In this document: positions 5,512-7,821 of the stretch, one piece after another
Layout: each line of letters starts with the position of its first letter
Numbering within the stretch: position 1 is the first letter of the stretch
NCBI GenBank assembly: GCA_046091905.1
Contig: JBJTCN010000037.1
Location: 1 to 7,821, forward strand
Origin: ZLKRG08 sp046091905
GTDB lineage: Bacteria > Actinomycetota > Actinomycetes > Nanopelagicales > Nanopelagicaceae
Reading direction: 5' to 3'
DNA length: 7,821 bases
The notes under the pieces: generated by a model
Databases searched by the model: none
What the model was told of the DNA's origin: nothing
What the model saw: the letters and a program-made list of their open reading frames with translations, nothing else
Program-made: the position numbers and the translations under genes

Positions 5512-5879
5512 GGGGGTGAACGGTCTCGACTCTGGATGTTGAGGCAGGGGAAGCGGGCCGAGGAAGCTGGGATGATCTCGTTAACCAAAAACTCAGCAAA
5601 CAAAATAAACGGCAGTACAAACACTGCTGAGCTTCGCCTAACTGCATAAGTTAGCCCAAGCTCCGTTAGCCCGAACATGCTCTTGGTTCGGAATCTAGCG
5701 TCGATTAAAGAGCTCCTCCGTTAACAATTTTGCAGGTGTTAATGGGAATTTAACTGCAAATGAGTTTGTCGAAGACTTGTGTGTATGAGCTTCGGGACTG
5801 AGAAAACGTTAAACACACTACGCCCGTAGAAGCCCTGTTTTAGTACCAGAGGACCCGGGTTCAATTCCCGGCACCTCCA
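5512..5879 (+). ncRNA. ssrA: Transfer-messenger RNA (tmRNA)
   Basis: tmRNA rescues stalled ribosomes: it enters as an alanyl-tRNA mimic with SmpB, then encodes a short degradation tag. The 5' end (GGGGGTGAACGGTCTCGACT) is the conserved tmRNA start. Its first seven bases pair with CACCTCC at 5872-5878, keeping the G3-U70-type wobble (5514 with 5876) that AlaRS reads. The T-arm is CCGGG/CCCGG around TTCAATT (5855-5871), and the discriminator is A5879. CCA is not encoded; CGA follows, so the CCA must be added enzymatically. CAGGG (5545-5549) can form the long coaxial helix with CCCTG (5833-5837). The tag frame is 5611-5649. A further stem (CCGAAC/GTTCGG, near 5671 and 5685) fits the pseudoknot region. 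The length of 368 bases is usual. Confidence 0.96.
5611..5649 (+). other. tmRNA tag reading frame, predicted peptide GSTNTAELRLTA
   Basis: I place the resume codon at GGC 5611, after AAATAAAC. In Mycobacterium tmRNA the tag starts after AAATAAGC, and both tags have 12 sense codons before UAA. Helix 5 confirms the frame: GAGCTT (5629-5634) pairs with AAGCTC (5658-5663), and CTAACT (5638-5643) pairs with AGTTAG (5649-5654). This puts the UAA at the loop edge, as in Mycobacterium (GACTA/TAGTC and TCGCT/AGCGA). The reading is therefore Gly-Ser-Thr-Asn-Thr-Ala-Glu-Leu-Arg-Leu-Thr-Ala. The alternative start one base later (GCA 5612) gives AVQTLLSFA and stops before the helix 5 loop; a start at GCA 5596 gives a longer tag with the same end. 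Confidence 0.75.
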
Positions 5880-5891
5880 CGACAAGCGAAT

Positions 5892-5920
5892 CAAGATAAA
5901 TTGCTTGCAAATTTATCTTG
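5892..5920 (+). other. AT-rich hairpin directly after tmRNA
   Basis: CAAGATAAAT (5892-5901) pairs perfectly with ATTTATCTTG (5911-5920) around a nine-base loop, 12 bases after the tmRNA discriminator. No U-tract follows. It may guide 3' processing or protect the precursor. Confidence 0.5.
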
Positions 5921-5930
5921 TGAGCGAGGA

Positions 5931-5964
5931 GTGGTGGTTGAGCGCTTCGGCGCGAAACCTCCAC
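5931..5964 (+). terminator. Probable ssrA terminator hairpin with UUCG loop
   Basis: A symmetric hairpin: GTGG (5931-5934) pairs with CCAC (5961-5964), GGTT (5936-5939) with AACC (5956-5959), and GCGC (5942-5945) with GCGC (5950-5953), closed by a C-UUCG-G tetraloop. The only mismatches are one T opposite T and a tandem GA opposite GA. The following AATTCTTA is a weak U-tract, so termination may be inefficient or Rho-assisted. A small CACTA/TAGTG stem follows at 5973-5989. The hairpins could also serve the convergent gene ending at 6015. Confidence 0.55.
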
Positions 5965-6014
5965 AATTCTTACACTAGAGATATTAGTGAGATTCCCCGT
6001 CCTAACTATTTTAT

Positions 6015-6653
6015 TTAGTGGGTTTCCCCATCCCATCCATATGAATCAATTACTTCTGTAATTTCTACGGAGTAGTTTTCATAGAAATGGCTCTTTGCTA
6101 ATTTCTTTGCATCCATATGTTCTGCATCTTTTCGCCATTGATTAATTGCATCTAGTGATTCAAAGTAGGCAACAGTCACGCCTTCTCTTGTTTCTGGATG
6201 GCGTATTCCAAAGTGTTTTATGTAACCGGGCAAAGTTTTGATCTTCTCTTCCAGCGGTAAATCATGTTGATAATAAAGCTCACTATTTGCATCTTGGCGC
6301 TTGGATTTGAAAATCACTGCATAGATTTTGTCGCTTTGAGCAGTTTGTAAATCAGATCCGATTACCCCAAATTGAAATTTATGCTTCAAAATCTTAAATT
6401 CAAAGAGCAGCGCAGTAACAGATGTAATTACGCTGATAAAACCAATTAATCGTGGAAATGCTGGAACACCAGAACTTAGAGCCAACTGAATTCCAAAGAG
6501 AATACCTATTAAAGAGAGAACTACTACTGCAATGGTACGAAATATGCGCAAGTGCTTGGGTTTATTGGGTAGATAAGTTAAAAGTATTGCTACTGGCCCG
6601 CCCAAAATAGAGGTAAAGAGAATTATTGCTACCATTAAAGCTAATGACTCCAT
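6015..6653 (-). CDS. Membrane protein with C-terminal ABM-like (YqjZ-type) domain
   Basis: The 212-residue product has two parts. Residues 1-90 contain three predicted membrane helices (about 4-28, 38-60 and 66-87) with a basic loop NKPKHLR between the first two. The positive-inside rule puts the N-terminus outside and the C-terminal part in the cytoplasm. Residues 108-206 resemble the antibiotic biosynthesis monooxygenase (ABM) fold, in particular YqjZ-like proteins: LPGYIKHFGIRHPETREGVT, then AYFESLDAINQWRKDAEHM and ENYSVEITEVIDSYGW. These domains bind small aromatic or haem-like compounds or act as cofactor-free monooxygenases, and the actual substrate is unknown. The ATG at 6653 has GAGG seven bases upstream. 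It follows the GNAT gene by 30 bases and is probably in the same operon. Joining an ABM-like domain to membrane helices is unusual. Confidence 0.75.
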   Translation of the reverse strand: MESLALMVAIILFTSILGGPVAILLTYLPNKPKHLRIFRTIAVVVLSLIGILFGIQLALSSGVPAFPRLIGFISVITSVTALLFEFKILKHKFQFGVIGSDLQTAQSDKIYAVIFKSKRQDANSELYYQHDLPLEEKIKTLPGYIKHFGIRHPETREGVTVAYFESLDAINQWRKDAEHMDAKKLAKSHFYENYSVEITEVIDSYGWDGETH

Positions 6654-6683
6654 TTTTTACCTCTTCTATTCAATTGCATTGAA

Positions 6684-7259
6684 TTAGCGCGTTGCTGCGA
6701 ATAGTGCCATATCAATCTGAGTCCCGTCTGGACGAGTGGCAAATTTCTTCATAATTCCTTCAAATTCATAGCCGGCGTTTAGGAGCATCTTTTTTGATGG
6801 CTCATTTGCCACATTTACGATGCCATCGATTCTGTGAAAGCCCATAGTGATCAAGCCATATTCGGTAATCGCGATTGCCGCGTTAGTGCCAACTCGTATG
6901 CCACGGGCTTCCTTAGCTAACCAATACCCAATCTCTGCTCGATGATTCGGTAAGTCAATAGAGTGCAATGAAATCACACCAGCAAAACCATTCTTATATG
7001 GATAATTTGGCAAAGCTGCTAATCGTGAATCTTGTATAGCAAAATATAGTTGTGATTTATTGGCATGGCAGGCAACAGTTTTATTTGAAGCCAAATCAAT
7101 TGCTAGGTCAAGTGAATAATCCGCAGACAGAGTTGTAAATTTAGGAATCTCTGGATCTTGCATCGCCTTGTAAATATCTTCAGCATCTGCGGGAATAACA
7201 GGACGCAACTTAGTATTTTCAACTATAAGAGTTGGAATACTCTCCGGCCACCAAATCAA
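6684..7259 (-). CDS. GNAT-family N-acetyltransferase, RimJ/RimL type
   Basis: Acetyl-CoA-dependent N-acetyltransferase of the group that modifies protein N-termini or small amines; the acceptor cannot be told. The 191 residues show the family order: TLIVENTKLRP at the N-terminus, AEIGYWLAKEARG (108-120) leading into the acetyl-CoA loop, then GFHRIDGIVNVANEPSKKML (140-159) and NAGYEFEG. The pyrophosphate-binding motif, usually R/QxxGxG/A, reads RGIRVG (119-124), with Arg at the central Gly position. The TTG at 7259 lies two bases after the stop of the amidotransferase gene with no Shine-Dalgarno, which suggests translational coupling. The next in-frame start, TTG at codon 18, would remove part of the first strand, so I keep the longer form. 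Confidence 0.85.
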   Translation of the reverse strand: MIWWPESIPTLIVENTKLRPVIPADAEDIYKAMQDPEIPKFTTLSADYSLDLAIDLASNKTVACHANKSQLYFAIQDSRLAALPNYPYKNGFAGVISLHSIDLPNHRAEIGYWLAKEARGIRVGTNAAIAITEYGLITMGFHRIDGIVNVANEPSKKMLLNAGYEFEGIMKKFATRPDGTQIDMALFAATR

Positions 7260-7261
7260 AG

Positions 7262-7821
7262 TTATAACTTCGCAGTTTCAAAACTGCGATCGTGGCGATC
7301 AATAACCATCATGGTGTGATTTGCAATGTTATGCCAACCATCTTGTGGCCATCCACTTGATGCAACGACAATCGCATGATCATCTTCTTTGTAATGTAAA
7401 TCGTAATAATGCTCATCACCAAAATCAGGACGCTTCTGATTGTCGTGTTCGCAAATCACAATCATCTTTGTCGGTGTCATTAACATGGCATTGATACTGG
7501 AATAATTTGCGTGGTCTTTAATGATCTTTACAGCAGCTTTTACGCCAGGCACTAAACCCAGTTCTTCAATCTTCTGTACTACTAATAAGAAGTAACGTTC
7601 TGAATCATTATTGCTATGCGCTTCCTTTAAATAGCGCGGCGCAATGTATTCATCAAGTGCAGTTGGAGGATTGATAGATCCGTTATGTGTGAATGAATAT
7701 TTCCCGTAATGGAAAGGATGTGCATTTGCATTATTAACCGGCAAACCAGAGGTTGCCCAACGCAAGTGCAATAAAGAACCATCAGTTTTGGTGCGCTTAA
7801 TAACTTCCATAAAATCAGGAC
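7262..7821 (-). CDS. Class II glutamine amidotransferase, N-terminus beyond the window
   Basis: This enzyme class hydrolyses glutamine with an N-terminal cysteine to release ammonia. The visible 186 codons match the YafJ/EgtC-like group: LLHLRWATSG, then NNANAHPFHYGKYSFTHNGS, whose Arg, His and Asn-Gly are the glutamine-site and oxyanion residues of the family. An ATG at 7810 is in frame, but the frame stays open to the window edge (PDF before it). The family's N-terminal Cys-2 region is missing, so this ATG is internal and about 70-80 residues lie outside. The SNNDSERYF segment is typical of the middle of these proteins. The gene leads a minus-strand cluster with the GNAT and ABM-like genes. 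Without the N-terminus, I cannot say whether the catalytic Cys is kept or which pathway it serves. Confidence 0.85.
   Translation of the reverse strand, partial: PDFMEVIKRTKTDGSLLHLRWATSGLPVNNANAHPFHYGKYSFTHNGSINPPTALDEYIAPRYLKEAHSNNDSERYFLLVVQKIEELGLVPGVKAAVKIIKDHANYSSINAMLMTPTKMIVICEHDNQKRPDFGDEHYYDLHYKEDDHAIVVASSGWPQDGWHNIANHTMMVIDRHDRSFETAKL

Noticed and set aside
5467..5649. Plus-strand 60-codon frame ending at the tmRNA tag stop
   Set aside because: Only the last 12 codons are translated, as the tag; the rest is tmRNA structure.
5423..5678. Minus-strand frames of 72-74 codons over the repeat and the tmRNA 5' half
   Set aside because: They lie antisense to ssrA, and in the duplicated part the two base differences change amino acids in the open reverse frame.
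5873..5964. Repeat of ACCTCCAC (5873-5880 and 5957-5964) as an att-site duplication of the ssrA end
   Set aside because: Only 8 bases match, and the second copy is explained by the hairpin at 5931-5964; no integrase is present.
5818..6036. Minus-strand 72-codon frame across the tmRNA 3' end (contains VEVPGIEPGSS)
   Set aside because: It is the antisense of the conserved tmRNA/tRNA T-arm and acceptor end; this peptide is a well-known false gene next to such RNAs.

Overview
The window looks like a chromosomal segment of a low-GC actinobacterium. The evidence is the tmRNA: its 5' end (GGGGGTGAACGGTCTCGACT), its upstream AAATAA-type resume context and its 12-codon tag with the stop in the helix 5 loop match the mycobacterial layout. 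A low-GC actinobacterium with compact operons, TTG/GTG starts and a MalEFG-type importer fits the freshwater acI group (Nanopelagicales). That placement is inference from memory of the group, not from a search.

Layout. Positions 1-91 hold the tail of an unidentified upstream region and a likely promoter for smpB (110-592, +), the protein partner of tmRNA. Converging on it is a minus-strand carbohydrate ABC importer: MalG-like permease (659-1549), MalF-like permease with a large extracytoplasmic loop (1546-3240, start corrected to a GTG with a strong Shine-Dalgarno), an intrinsic terminator (3426-3459), and the MalE-like binding protein (3563-4789). No ATPase is present. Between the binding protein and the next gene lie about 720 bases without a convincing protein gene. 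This gap carries two operator-like palindromes upstream of the binding protein, a stem-rich stretch, a 13-bp tandem repeat and a 66-bp tandem duplication. The tmRNA gene ssrA follows (5512-5879, +), with two hairpins after it. The right end is a minus-strand cluster: a class II glutamine amidotransferase cut by the window edge (7262-7821), a GNAT acetyltransferase (6684-7259), and a membrane protein with a C-terminal ABM-like domain (6015-6653).

How it fits together. smpB and ssrA form the two halves of trans-translation ribosome rescue, but here a sugar importer sits between them. MalE, MalF and MalG would capture and translocate a maltose/maltodextrin-type sugar using an ATPase encoded elsewhere. 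The three right-hand genes look co-transcribed but share no obvious pathway.

Most notable points: the tmRNA tag reads GSTNTAELRLTA, with a Gly resume codon and an RLTA end instead of ALAA, and pairing in helix 5 supports this reading; the binding protein has a signal peptide but no lipobox cysteine; the region just upstream of ssrA is unusually repetitive. I did not find a clearly new system.
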